In this document: positions 23,450-35,911 of the stretch, in pieces
How positions within the stretch are numbered: the first letter of the stretch is position 1
Layout: each line of letters opens with the position of its first letter
Assembly (NCBI GenBank): GCA_027924585.1
Contig: BSBM01000917.1
Location: 9,601,501-9,665,500, forward strand
DNA length: 64,000 bases
Origin: Larix kaempferi
Lineage: Eukaryota; Streptophyta; Pinopsida; Pinales; Pinaceae
Reading direction: 5' to 3'
Notes under the pieces: generated by a model
What the model was told of the DNA's origin: nothing
Seen by the model: the letters and a program-made list of their open reading frames with translations, nothing else
Database searches by the model: none
Program-made: the position numbers and the translations under genes

Positions 23450-25622
23450 CTTTGTTGATTCCATTTATGAAATAAAACAAATTTTCTAAAAACTCGTGTT
23501 TTTTACGAAATCATGTAAATCTTCTAGAAGCTGTGATTTTAAAAAACGGGGGAAGTAAGCTTTTCTTATTTCCGGACGCATGCGCAAACTATAGAAAGTC
23601 GTTATGACGTAGAATGTGCATACTTTGTAGATTCCATTGATGAAATAAAACACATTTTCTAAAAACTCGTGTTTTTTACGAAATCATGTAAACCTTTTAG
23701 AAGCTGTGATTTTAAAAAACGGTGGAAGTAAGCTTTTCTTATTTCCGAACGCATGCATAAACTATAGAAATTCGTTATGACGTAGAATGTGCATACTTTG
23801 TAGATTCCATTTATGAAATAAAACACATTTTCTAAAAACCCGTGTTTTTTACGAAATCATGTAAACCTTCTAGAAGCTGTGATTTTAAAAAACGGTGGAA
23901 GTCAGCTTTTCTTATTTCCGGATGCATGCGCAAACTATAGAAAGTCGTTATGACGTAGAATGTGCATACTTTGTAGATTCCATTTATGAAATAAAACACA
24001 TTTTCTAAAAACTCGTGTTTTTTACGAAATCATGTAAACCTTCTAGAAGCTGTGATTTTAAAAAATGTTGGAAGTAAGCTTTTCTTATTTCTGGACGCAT
24101 GCCCAAACTATAGAATGTCGTTATGACGTAGAATGTGCATACTTTGTAGATTCCATTTATGAAATAAAACACATTTTCTAAAAACTCGAGTGTTTTACGA
24201 AATCATGTAAACCTTCTAGAAGCTGTGATTTTAAAAAACGGTTGATTAAGCTTTTCTTATTTCCGGACGCATGCGCAAACTCTATAAAGTCGTTATGACG
24301 TAGAATGTGCATACTTTGTAGATTCCATTTATGAAATAAAACACATTTTCTAAAAACTCGTGTTTTTTACGAAATCATGTAAACCTTCCAGAAGCTGTGA
24401 TTTTAAAAAACGGTGGAAGTAAGCTTTTCTTATTTCCGGACGCATGCGCAAACTATAGAAACTCGTTATGATGTAGAATGTGCATACTTTGTTGATTCCA
24501 TTTATGAAATAAAACAAATTTTCTAAAAACTCATGTTTTTTAAGAAATCATGTAAACCTTCTAGAAGCTGTGATTTTAAAAAACTGGGGAAGTAAGCTTT
24601 TCTTATTTCCGGACGCATGCGCAAACTATAGAAAGTCATTATGACGTAGAATGTGCATACTTTTTAGATTCCATTTATGAAATAAAACACATTTTCTAAA
24701 AACTTGTGTGTTTTACGAAATCATGTAAACCTTCTAGAAGCTGTGATTTTAAAAAACGGTGGAATTAAGCTTTTCTTATTTTCGGAGGAATGCGCAAACT
24801 ATAGAAAGTCGTTAGGACGTAGAATGTGCATACTTTGTTGATTCCATTTATGAAATAAAACACATTTTCTAAAAACCCGTGTTTTTTACGAAATCATGTA
24901 AACCTTTTAGAAGCTGTGATTTTAAAAAACGGTGGAAGTAAGCTTTTCTTATATCAGGACGCATGCGCAAACTATAGAAAGTCGTTATGACGTAGAATGT
25001 GCATACTTTGAAGATTCCATTTATGAAATAAAACACATTTTCTAAAAACCCGTGTTTTTTTACGAAATCATGTAAACCTTCTAGAAGCTGTGATTTTAAA
25101 AAACGATGGAAGTAAGCTTTTCTTATTTCCGGACGCATGCGCAACCTATAGAAAGTTGTATGACGTAGAATGTGCATACTTTGTAGATTCCATTTATGAA
25201 ATAAAACACATTTTCTAAAAACTCGTGTTTTTTAAGAAATCATGTAAACCTTCTAGTAGAAGCTGTGATTTTAAAAAATGGGAGAAGTAAGCTTTTCTTA
25301 TTTCCAAACGCATGCGCAAAGAATTAGAAAGTCGTTATGACGTAGAATGTGCATACTTTGTTGATTCCATTTATGAAATAAAACACATTTTCTAAAAACT
25401 CGTGTTTTTTACGAAATCATGTAAACCTTCTAGCAGCTTTGATTTAAAAAACGGTGGAAGTAAGCTTTTCTTATTTCCGAACGAATGCGGAAACTATAGA
25501 AAGTCGTTATGACGTAGAATGTTCATACTTTGTTGGTTCCATTTATGAAATAAAACACATTTGCTAATAACTCGTGTTTTTTAAGAAATCATGTAAACCT
25601 TCTAAAAGCTGTGATTTTAAAA
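23450..25622 (+). repeat. 21-mer offset block, left copy
   Basis: Markers and partners 3,637-3,639 bp downstream: TGTAAATCTT 23,514 and 27,151; CCATTGATG 23,634 and 27,271; CTCGAG 24,185 and 27,823; GGAGGAATG 24,784 and 28,423; GTTGTATGACG 25,155 and 28,794. The block covers over 12 monomers. The copies differ mainly by 1-bp homopolymer indels located in the right copy and in the last part (after about 25.04 kb) of the left copy. Confidence 0.87.
23497..24455 (+). repeat. 6-mer duplication (XhoI subtype), copy 2
   Basis: Repeats 22,460-23,418 with CCATTGATG at 23,634 and CTCGAG at 24,185. It is also the left part of a larger 21-mer block repeated at 27.1-29.3 kb. The two differ from each other by only a few substitutions, such as CTTTACTT against CTTTTCTT. 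Confidence 0.87.
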
Positions 25623-28600
25623 AACGGGGAGAAGTAAGCTTTTCTTATTTTCCGGACGGATGCGCAAACTATAGAAAGTCGTTATGACGTAGAATGTTCA
25701 TACTTTGTTGATTCCATTTATGAAATAAAACACATTTTCTAAAAACTCGTGTTTTTTTCAGAAATCATGTAAACCTTCTAGAAGCCGTGATTTTAAAAAA
25801 CGGGAGAAGTAAGCTTTTCTTATTTCCGTACGCATGCGCAAACTATAGAAAGTCGTTATGACGTAGAATGTGCATACTTTGTAGATTCCATTTATGAAAT
25901 AAAACACATTTTCTAAAAACTCGTGTTTTTTACGAAATCATGTAAACCTTCTAGAAGCTGTGATTTTAAAAAATGTTGGAAGTAAGCTTTTCTTATTTCT
26001 GGACGCATGCCCAAACTATAGAATGTCGTTATGACGTAGAATGTGCATACTTTGTAGATTCCATTTATGAAATAAAACACATTTTCTAAAAACTCGAGTG
26101 TTTTACGAAATCATGTAAACCTTCTAGAAGCTGTGATTTTAAAAAACGGTTGATTAAGCTTTTCTTATTTCCGGATGCATGCGCAAACTATATAAAGTCG
26201 TTATGAAGTAGAATGTGCATACTTTGTTGATTCCATTTATGAAATAAAACACATTTTCTAAAAACTCGTGTTTTTTAAGAAATCATGTAAACCTTCTAGA
26301 AGCTGTGATTTTAAAAAACGGGGGGAAGTAAGCTTTTCTTATTTCCAAACGCATGCGCAAACAATAGAAAGTCGTTATGACGTAGAATGTGCATACTTTG
26401 TTGATTCCATTTATGAAATAAAACACATTTTCTAAAAACTCGTGTTTTTTTACGAAATCATGTAAACCTTCTAGAAGCCGTGATTTTCAAAACGGTTGAT
26501 TAAGCTTTTCTTATTTCCGGACGCATGCGCAAACTATATAAAGTCGTTATGACGTAGAATGTGCATACTTTGTAGATTCCATTTATGAAATAAAACACAT
26601 TTTCTAAAAACTCGTGTTTTTTACGAAATCATGTAAACCTTCCAGAAGCTATGATTTTAAAAAATGGTGGAAGTAAGCTTTTCTTATTTCCGGATGCATG
26701 TGCAAACTATAGAAAGTCGTTATGACGTAGAATATGCATACTTTGTAGATTCCATTTATGAAATAAAACACATTTTCTAAAAACTCGTGTTTTTTACGAA
26801 ATCATGTAAACCTTCTAGAAGCCGTGATTTTAAAAAACGGTTGATTAAGCTTTTCTTATTTCCGGACGCATGCACAAACTATAGAAAGTCGTTATGACGT
26901 AGAATGTGCATACTTTGTAGATTCCATTTATGAAATAAAACACATTTTCTAAAAAATCGTGTTTTTTACGAAATCATGTAAACCTTCTAGAAGCTGTGAT
27001 TTTAAAAAACGGTGGAAGTAAGCTTTTCTTATTTCCGGACGCATGCGCAAACTATAGAAAGTCGTTATGATGTAGAATGTGCATACTTTGTAGATTCCAT
27101 TTATGAAATAAAACAAATTTTCTAAAAACTCGTGTTTTTTTACGAAATCATGTAAATCTTCTAGAAGCTGTGATTTTAAAAAACGGTGGAAGTAAGCTTT
27201 TCTTATTTCTGGACGCATGCGCAAACTATAGAAAGTCCTTACGACGTAGAATGTGCATACTTTGTTGATTCCATTGATGAAATAAAACAAATTTTCTAAA
27301 ACTCGTGTTTTTTACGAAATCATGTAAACCTTTTAGAAGCTGTGATTTTAAAAAACGGGGGGAAGTAAGCTTTTCTTATTTCCGGACGCATGCGCAAACT
27401 ATAGAAATTCGTTATGACGTAGAATGTGCATACTTTGTAGATTCCATTTATGAAATAAAACACATTTTCTAAAAACCCGTGTTTTTTTACGAAATCATGT
27501 AAACCTTCTAGAAGCTGTGATTTTAAAAAACGGTGGAAGTAAGCTTTTCTTATTTCCGGATGCATGCATAAACTATAGAAAGTCGTTATGACGTAGAATG
27601 TGCATACTTTGTAGATTCCATTTATGAAATAAAACACATTTTCTAAAAACTCGTGTTTTTTACGAAATCATGTAAACCTTCTAGAAGCTGTGATTTTAAA
27701 AAATGGTGGAAGTAAGCTTTTCTTATTTCTGGACGCATGCCCAAACTATAGAATGTCGTTATGACGTAGAATGTGCATACTTTGTAGATTCCATTTATGA
27801 AATAAAACACATTTTCTAAAAACTCGAGTGTTTTACGAAATCATGTAAACCTTCTAGAAGCTGTGATTTTAAAAAAACGGTTGATTAAGCTTTTCTTATT
27901 TCCGGACGCATGCGCAAACTTTATAAAGTCGTTATGACGTAGAATGTGCATACTTTGTAGATTCCATTTATGAAATAAAACACATTTTCTAAAAACTCGT
28001 GTTTTTTACGAAATCATGTAAACCTTCCAGAAGCTGTGATTTTAAAAAACGGTGGAAGTAAGCTTTTCTTATTCCGGACGCATGCGCAAACTATAGAAAC
28101 TCGTTATGATGTAGAATGTGCATACTTTGTTGATTCCATTTATGAAATAAAACAAATTTTCTAAAAACTCATGTTTTTTTAAGAAATCATGTAAACCTTC
28201 TAGAAGCTGTGATTTTAAAAAACTGGGGAAGTAAGCTTTTCTTATTTCCGGACGCATGCGCAACTATAGAAAGTCATTATGACGTAGAATGTGCATACTT
28301 TTTAGATTCCATTTATGAAATAAAACACATTTTCTAAAAACTTGTGTGTTTTACGAAATCATGTAAACCTTCTAGAAGCTGTGATTTTAAAAAACGTGTG
28401 GAATTAAGCTTTTCTTATTTTCGGAGGAATGCGCAAACTATAGAAAGTCGTTAGGACGTAGAATGTGCATACTTTGTTGATTCCATTTATGAAATAAAAC
28501 ACATTTTCTAAAAACCCGTGTTTTTTACGAAATCATGTAAACCTTTTAGAAGCTGTGATTTTAAAAAAACGGTGGAAGTAAGCTTTTCTTATATCAGGAC

Positions 28601-31280
28601 GCATGCGCAAACTATAGAAAGTCGTTATGACGTAGAATGTGCATACTTTGAAGATTCCATTTATGAAATAAAACACATTTTCTAAAAACCCGTGTTTTTT
28701 ACGAAATTATGTAAACCTTCTAGAAGCTGTGATTTTAAAAAACGATGGAAGTAAGCTTTTCTTATTTCCGGACGCATGCGCAAACTATAGAAAGTTGTAT
28801 GACGTAGAATGTGCATACTTTGTAGATTCCATTTATGAAATAAAACACATTTTCTAAAAACTCGTGTTTTTTAAGAAATCATGTAAACCTTCTAGAAGCT
28901 GTGATTTTAAAAAATGGGAGAAGTAAGCTTTTCTTATTTCCAAACGCATGCGCAAAGAATAGAAAGTCGTTATGACGTAATATGTGCATACTTTGTTGAT
29001 TCCATTTATGAAATAAAACACATTTTCTAAAAACTCGTGTTTTTTACGAAATCATGTAAACCTTCTAGAAGCTTTGATTTTAAAAAACGGTGGAAGTAAG
29101 CTTTTCTTATTTCCGAACGAATGCGGAAACTATAGAAAGTCGTTATGACGTAGAATGTTCATACTTTGTTGATTCCATTTATGAAATAAAACACATTTGC
29201 TAAAAACTCGTGTTTTTTAAGAAATCATGTAAACCTTCTAAAAGCTGTGATTTAAAAAACGGTGGAAGTAAGCTTTTCTTATATCCGGGACGCATGCGCA
29301 AACTATAGAAAGTCGTTATGACGTAGAATGTGCATACTTTGAAGATTCCATTTATGAAATAAAACACATTTTCTAAAAACCCGTTTTTTTTACGAAATCA
29401 TGTAAACCTTCTAGAAGCTGTGATTTTAAAAAACGATGGAAGTAAGCTTTTCTTATTTCCGGACGCATGCGCAAACTATAGAATGTCGTTATGACGTAGA
29501 ATGTGCATACTTTGTAGATTCCATTTATGAAATAAAACACATTTTCTAAAAACTCGTGTTTTTTACGAAATCATGTAAACCTTCTAGAAGCCGTGATTTT
29601 AAAAACGAGAGAAGTAAGCTTTTCTTATTTCCAAACGCATGCGCAAAGTAAAGAAAAGTCGTTATGACGTAGAATGTGCATACTTTGTTGATTCCATTTA
29701 TGAAATAAAACACATTTTCCAAAAACTCGTGTTTTTTACGAAATCATGTAAACCTTCTAGAAGCTGTGATTTAAAAAACGGTGGAAGTAAGCTTTTCTTA
29801 TTTCCGGACGCATGTGCAAACTATAGAAAGTCGTTATGACGTAGAATGTGCATACTTAGTAGATTCCATTTATGAAATAAAACACATTTTCTAAAAACCC
29901 GTGTTTTTTACGAAATCATGTAAACCTTCTAGAAGCTGTGATTTTAAAAAACAGTGGAAGTAAGCTTTTCTTATTTCCGGACGCATGCGCAAACTATAGA
30001 AAGTTGTATGACGTAGAATGTGCATACTTTGTAGATTCCGTTTATGAAATAAAACACATTTTCTAAAAACTCGTGTTTTTTAAGAAATCATGTAAACCTT
30101 CTAGAAGCTGTGATTTTTAAAAAATGGGAGAAGTAAGCTTTTTCTTATTTCCAAACGCATGCGCAAAGAATAGAAAGTCGTTATGACGTAGAATGTGGAT
30201 ACTTTGTTGATTCCATTTATGAAATAAAACACATTTTCTAAAAACTCGTGTTTTTTTACGAAATCATGTAAACCTTCTAGAAGCTGTGATTTTAAAAAAC
30301 GGTGGAAGTAAGATTTTCTTATTTCCGAACGAATGCGGAAACTATAGAAAGTCGTTATGACGTAGAATGTTCATACTTTGTTGATTCCATTTATGAAATA
30401 AAACACATTTACTAAAAACTCGTGTTTTTTAAGAAATCATGTAAACCTTCTAAAAGCTGTGATTTTAAAAAAAGGGAGAAGTAAGCTTTTCTTATTTCCG
30501 GACGGATCCGCAAACTATAGAAAGTCGTTATGACGTAGAATCTTCATACTTTGTTGATTCCATTTATGAAATAAAACACATTTTCTAAAAACTCGTGTTT
30601 TTTCAGAAATCATGTAAACCTTCTAGAAGCCCTGATTTTAAAAAACGGGAGAAGTAAGCTTTTCTTATTTCCGGACGCATGCGCAAACTATAGAAAGTCG
30701 TTATGACATAGAATGTGCATACTTTGTTGATTCCATTTATGAAACAAAACACATTTTCTAAAAACTCGATTTTTTTACGAAATCTTGTAAACCTTCTAGA
30801 AGCTGTGATTTTAAAAAACGGTTGATTAAGCTTTTCTTATTTCCGGACGCATGCGCAAACTATATAAAGTCGTTATGACATAGAATGTGCATACTTTGAT
30901 GATTCTATTTATGAAATAAAACACATTTTCTAAAAACTCGTGTTTTTTACGAAATCATGTAAACCTTCTAGAAGCTGTGATTTTTAAAAACGGTGGAAGT
31001 AAGCTTTTCTTATTTCCGGACGCATGCGCAAAGTATAGAAAGTCGTTATGACGTAGAATGTGCATACTTTGTTGATTCTATTTATGAAATAAAACACATT
31101 TTCTAAAAACTCGTGTTTTTTAAGAAATCATGTAAACCTTCTAGAAGCTGTGATTTTAAAAAACGGGAGAAGTAAGCTTTTCTTATTTCCGAACGCATGC
31201 GCAAAGTATAGAAGTCGTTATGACATAGAATGTGCATACCTTGTTGATTCCATTTATGAAATAAAACACATTTCTAAAAA
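25040..31280 (+). other. Segment with excess 1-bp homopolymer indels (possible low-accuracy consensus)
   Basis: I count roughly two dozen single-base length changes here, mostly in A, T, G or C runs. Examples: TTTTTTT at 25.05, 26.45, 27.14, 27.49, 28.17 and 30.25 kb; GGGGGG at 26.32 and 27.36 kb; GATTTAAAAAACGG at 25.44, 29.25 and 29.77 kb; TCCGGGACG at 29.29 kb; GAAAAGTCG at 29.65 kb; GCTTTTTCTT at 30.14 kb; ATAGAAGTCG at 31.21 kb; CACATTTCT at 31.27 kb. Paralogous blocks on both sides (23.5-25.0 and 33.6-35.9 kb) mostly lack them. The satellite is otherwise normal. Confidence 0.7.
27087..29260 (+). repeat. 21-mer offset block, right copy
   Basis: This is the partner of 23,450-25,622. Single-base differences from it include AAAAAAACGG for AAAAAACGG near 27.87 and 28.56 kb, seven T for six near 28.17 kb, CTTATTCCGG for CTTATTTCCGG at 28.07 kb, GCGCAACTATAG for GCGCAAACTATAG at 28.26 kb, and ACGTGTGG for ACGGTGG at 28.39 kb. 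The offset exceeds the 3,632 bp seen for the 21-mer at 45-49 kb because of these insertions. Confidence 0.85.
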
Positions 31281-31588
31281 CTCGTGTTTTTTACGAAATC
31301 ATGTAAACCTTCTAGAAGCTGTGATTTTAAAAAACGGTGGAAGTAAGCTTTTCTTATTTCCGGACGAATGCGCAAACTATAGAAAGTCGTTATGACGTTG
31401 AATGTGCATACTTTGTTGATTCCATTTATGAAATAAAACACATTTTCTAAAAACTCATGTTTTTTACGAAATCGTGTAAACCTTCTAGAAGCTGTGATTT
31501 TAAAAAACGGTGGAAGTAAGCTTTTCGTATATCCGGACGCATGCACAAACTATAGAAAGTCGTTATGACGTAGAATGTGCATACTTTG
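29262..31588 (+). repeat. 25-mer offset block, left copy
   Basis: Markers with partners about 4,321-4,324 bp downstream: CCCGTTTTTTTT 29,380 and 33,703; GTTGTATGACG 30,003 and 34,327; CTCGATTTTTTTACG 30,765 and 35,086; GTTGAATGTGC 31,398 and 35,721; TATATCCGG units at 31.52 and 35.85 kb. GGACGGATCCGC (a BamHI site, 30.50 and 34.82 kb) is a further shared rarity. The left copy carries extra 1-bp indels. Confidence 0.87.
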
Positions 31589-33584
31589 TTGATTCCATTT
31601 ATGAAATAAAACACATTTGCTAAAAACTCGTGTTTTTTAAGAAATCATGTAAACCTTCTAAAAGCTGTGATTTTAAAAAACGGGAGAAGTAAGCTTTTCT
31701 TATTTCCGGACGGATGCGCAAACTATAGAAAGTCGTTATGACGTAGAATGTTCATACTTTGTTGATTCCATTTATGAAATAAAACACATTTTCTAAAAAC
31801 TCGTGTTTTTTCAGAAATCATGTAAACCTTCTAGAAGCCGTGATTTTAAAAAACGGGAGAAGTAAGCTTTTCTTATTTCCGGACGCATGCGCAAACTATA
31901 GAAAGTCGTTATGACATAGAATGTGCATACTTTTTTGATTCCATTTATGAAACAAAACACATTTTCTAAAAACTCGATTTTTTTACGAAATCTTGTAAAC
32001 CTTCTAGAAGCTGTGATTTTAAAAAACGGTTGATTAAGCTTTTCTTATTTCCGGATGCATGCGCAAACTATATAAAGTCGTTATGAAGTAGAATGTGCAT
32101 ACTTTGTTGATTCCATTTATGAAATAAAACACATTTTCTAAAAACTCGTGTTTCTTAAGAAATCATGTAAACCTTCTAGAAGCTGTGATTTTAAAAAACG
32201 GGGGAAGTAAGCTTTTCTTATTTCCGGACGCATGCGCAAACTATAGAAAGTCGTTATGACGTAGAATGTGCATACTTTGTTGATTCCATTTATGAAATAA
32301 AACACATTTTCTAAAAAATCGTGTTTTTTACGAAATCATGTAAACCTTCTAGAAGCTGTGATTTTAAAAAACGGTGGAAGTAAGCTTTTCTTATTTCCGG
32401 ACGCATGCGCAAACTATAGAAAGTCCTTACGATGTAGAATGTGCATACTTTGTTGATTCCATTTATGAAATAAAACAAATTTTCTAAAAACTCGTGTTTT
32501 TTACGAAATCATGTAAATCTTCTAGAAGCTGTGATTTTAAAAAACGGGGGAAGTAAGCTTTTCTTATTTCCGGACGCATGCGCAAACTATAGAAAGTCAT
32601 TATGACGTAGAATGTGCATACTTTGTAGATTCTATTTATGAAATAAAACACATTTTCTAAAAACTCGTGTTTTTTACGAAATCATGTAAACCTTTTAGAA
32701 GCTGTGATTTTAAAAAATGGTGGAAGTAAGCTTTTCTTATTTCCGAACGCATGCATAAACTATAGAAATTCGTTATGACGTAGAATGTGCATACTTTGTA
32801 GATTCCATTTATGAAATAAAACACATTTTCTAAAAACCCGTGTTTTTTACGAAATCATGTAAACCTTCTAGAAGCTGTGATTTTAAAAAAACGGTGGAAG
32901 TCAGCTTTTCTTATTTCCGGATGCATGCGCAAACTATAGAAAGTCGTTATGACGTAGAATGTGCATACTTTGTAGATTCCATTTATGAAATAAAACACAT
33001 TTTCTAAAAACTCGTGTTTTTTACGAAATCATGTAAACCTTCTAGAAGCTGTGATTTTAAAAAATGGTGGAAGTAAGCTTTTCTTATTTCTGGACGCATG
33101 CGCAAACTATAGAAACTCGTTATGATGTAGAATGTGCATACTTTGTTGATTCCATTGATGAAATAAAACAAATTTTCTAAAAACTCATGTTTTTTAAGAA
33201 ATCATGTAAACCTTCTAGAAGCTGTGATTTTAAAAAACTGGGGAATTAAGCTTTTCTTATTTCCGGACGCATGCGCAAACTATAGAAAGTCATTACGACG
33301 TAGAATGTGCATACTTTTTAGATTCCATTTATGAAATAAAACACATTTTCTAAAAACTTGTGTGTTTTACGAAATCATGTAAACCTTCTAGAAGCTGTGA
33401 TTTTAAAAAACGGTGGAATTAAGCTTTTCCTATTTTCGGAGGAATGCGCAAACTATAGAAAGTCGTTAGGACGTAGAATGTGCATACTTTGTTGATTCCA
33501 TTTATGAAATAAAACACATTTTCTAAAAACCCGTGTTTTTTACGAAATCATGTAAACCTTTTAGAAGCTGTGATTTTAAAAAAC
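31589..33584 (+). repeat. Monomers between the two 25-mer copies
   Basis: The left part (31.6-32.0 kb) repeats 30.4-30.8 kb at a 7-mer offset (CTCGATTTTTTTACG 30,765 and 31,973; 1,208 bp). The rest resembles modules at 23.4-24.8 kb: CCTTACGATG at 32.42 kb, TGTAAATCTTC at 32.51 kb, GGAAGTCAGC at 32.90 kb, GGAGGAATG at 33,438. There is no gene in this stretch. Confidence 0.75.
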
Positions 33585-35911
33585 GGTGGAAGTAAGCTTT
33601 TCTTATATCCGGACGCATGCGCAAACTATAGAAAGTCGTTATGACGTAGAATGTGCATACTTTGAAGATTCCATTTATGAAATAAAACACATTTTCTAAA
33701 AACCCGTTTTTTTTACGAAATCATGTAAACCTTCTAGAAGCTGTGATTTTAAAAAACGATGGAAGTAATCTTTTCTTATTTCCGGACGCATGCGCAAACT
33801 ATAGAATGTCGTTATGACGTAGAATGTGCATACTTTGTAGATTCCATTTATGAAATAAAACACATTTTCTAAAAACTCGTGTTTTTTACGAAATCATGTA
33901 AACCTTCTAGAAGCCGTGATTTTAAAAAACGAGAGAAGTAAGCTTTTCTTATTTCCAAACGCATGCGCAAAGTAAAGAAAGTCGTTATGACGTAGAATGT
34001 GCATACTTTGTTGATTCCATTTATGAAATAAAACACATTTTCCAAAAACTCATGTTTTTTACGAAATCATGTAAACCTTCTAGAAGCTGTGATTTTAAAA
34101 AACAGTGGAAGTAAGCTTTTCTTATTTCCGGACGCATGTGCAAACTATAGAAAGTCGTTATGACGTAGAATGTGCATACTTAGTAGATTCCATTTATGAA
34201 ATAAAACACATTTTCTAAAAACCCATGTTTTTTACGAAATCATGTAAACCTTCTAGAAGCTGTGATTTTAAAAAACAGTGGAAATAAGCTTTTCTTATTT
34301 CCGGACGCATGCGCAAACTATAGAAAGTTGTATGACGTAGAATGTGCATACTTTGTAGATTCCATTTATGAAATAAAACACATTTTCTAAAAACTCGTGT
34401 TTTTTAAGAAATCATGTAAACCTTCTAGAAGCTGTGATTTTAAAAAATGGGAGAAGTAAGCTTTTCTTATTTCCAAACGCATGCGCAAAGAATAGAAAGT
34501 CGTTATGACGTAGAATGTGCATACTTTGTTGATTCCATTTATGAAATAAAACACATTTTCTAAAAACTCGTGTTTTTTACGAAATCATGTAAACCTTCTA
34601 GAAGCTGTCATTTTAAAAAACGGTGGAAGTAAGCTTTTCTTATTTCCGAACGAATGCGGAAACTATAGAAAGTCGTTATGACGTAGAATGTTCATACTTT
34701 GTTGATTCCATTTATGAAATAAAACACATTTGCTAGAAACTCGTGTTTTTTAAGAAATCATGTAAACCTTCTAAAAGCTGTGATTTTAAAAAAAGGGAGA
34801 AGTAAGCTTTTCTTATTTCCGGACGGATCCGCAAACTATAGAAAGTCGTTATGACGTAGAATGTTCATACTTTGTTGATTCCATTTATGAAATAAAACAC
34901 ATTTTCTAAAAGCTCGTGTTTTTTCAGAAATCATGTAAACCTTCTAGAAGCCCTGATTTTAAAAAACGGGAGAAGTAAGCTTTTCTTATTTCCGGACGCA
35001 TGCGCAAACTATAGAAAGTCGTTATGACATAGAATGTGCATACTTTGTTGATTCCATTTATGAAGCAAAACACATTTTCTAAAAACTCGATTTTTTTACG
35101 AAATCTTGTAAACCTTCTAGAAGCTGTGATTTTAAAAAACGGTTGATTAAGCTTTTCTTATTTCCGGACGCATGCGCAAACTATATAAAGTCGTTATGAC
35201 ATAGAATGTGCATACTTTGATGATTCTATTTATGAAATAAAACACATTTTCTAAAAACTCGTGTTTTTTTACGAAATCATGTAAACCTTCTAGAAGCTGT
35301 GATTTTTAAAAACAGTGGAAGTAAGCTTTTCTTATTTCCGGACGCATGCGCAAAGTATAGAAAGTCGTTATGACGTAGAATGTGCATACTTTGTTGATTC
35401 TATTTATGAAATAAAACACATTTTCTAAAAACTCGTGTTTTTTAAGAAATCATGTAAACCTTCTAGAAGCTGTGATTTTAAAAAACGGGAGAAGTAAGCT
35501 TTTCTTATTTCCAAACGCATGCGCAAAGTATAGAAAGTCGTTATGACATAGAATGTGCATACCTTGTTGATTCCATTTATGAAATAAAACACATTTTCTA
35601 AAAACTCGTGTTTTTTACGAAATCATGTAAACCTTCTAGAAGCTGTGATTTTAAAAAACGGTGGAAGTAAGCTTTTCTTATTTCCGGACGAATGCGCAAA
35701 CTATAGAAAGTCGTTATGACGTTGAATGTGCATACTTTGTTGATTCCATTTATGAAATAAAACACATTTTCTAAAAACTCATGTTTTTTACGAAATCGTG
35801 TAAACCTTCTAGAAGCTGTGATTTTAAAAAACGGTGGAAGTAAGCTTTTAGTATATCCGGACGCATGCACAAAGTATAGAAAGTCGTTATGACGTAGAAT
35901 GTGCATACTTT
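33585..35911 (+). repeat. 25-mer offset block, right copy
   Basis: This is the partner of 29,262-31,588 and mostly lacks that copy's homopolymer indels: for example GTAAAGAAAGTCG here against GTAAAGAAAAGTCG, GCTTTTCTT against GCTTTTTCTT, and CACATTTTCT against CACATTTCT. It does carry one of its own, seven T near 35.27 kb. Similarity ends at about 35.91 kb, where GTAGATT replaces GTTGATT. Confidence 0.87.

Noticed and set aside
25250-25262. CTAGTAGAAG as a target-site duplication of a mobile element
   Set aside because: It is only a 3-bp TAG expansion with no inserted sequence, and it lies in the indel-rich segment where errors are suspected.
26949-27290. Reverse-strand open frames of 62-113 codons with a recurring peptide (FYFINGI..., FYSLRMRPEIRKAYF...)
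   Set aside because: They are translations of the satellite and recur across the array. They often start with GTG or TTG, end within one or two units because the frame rotates by 173 bp, and show no sign of a gene context.
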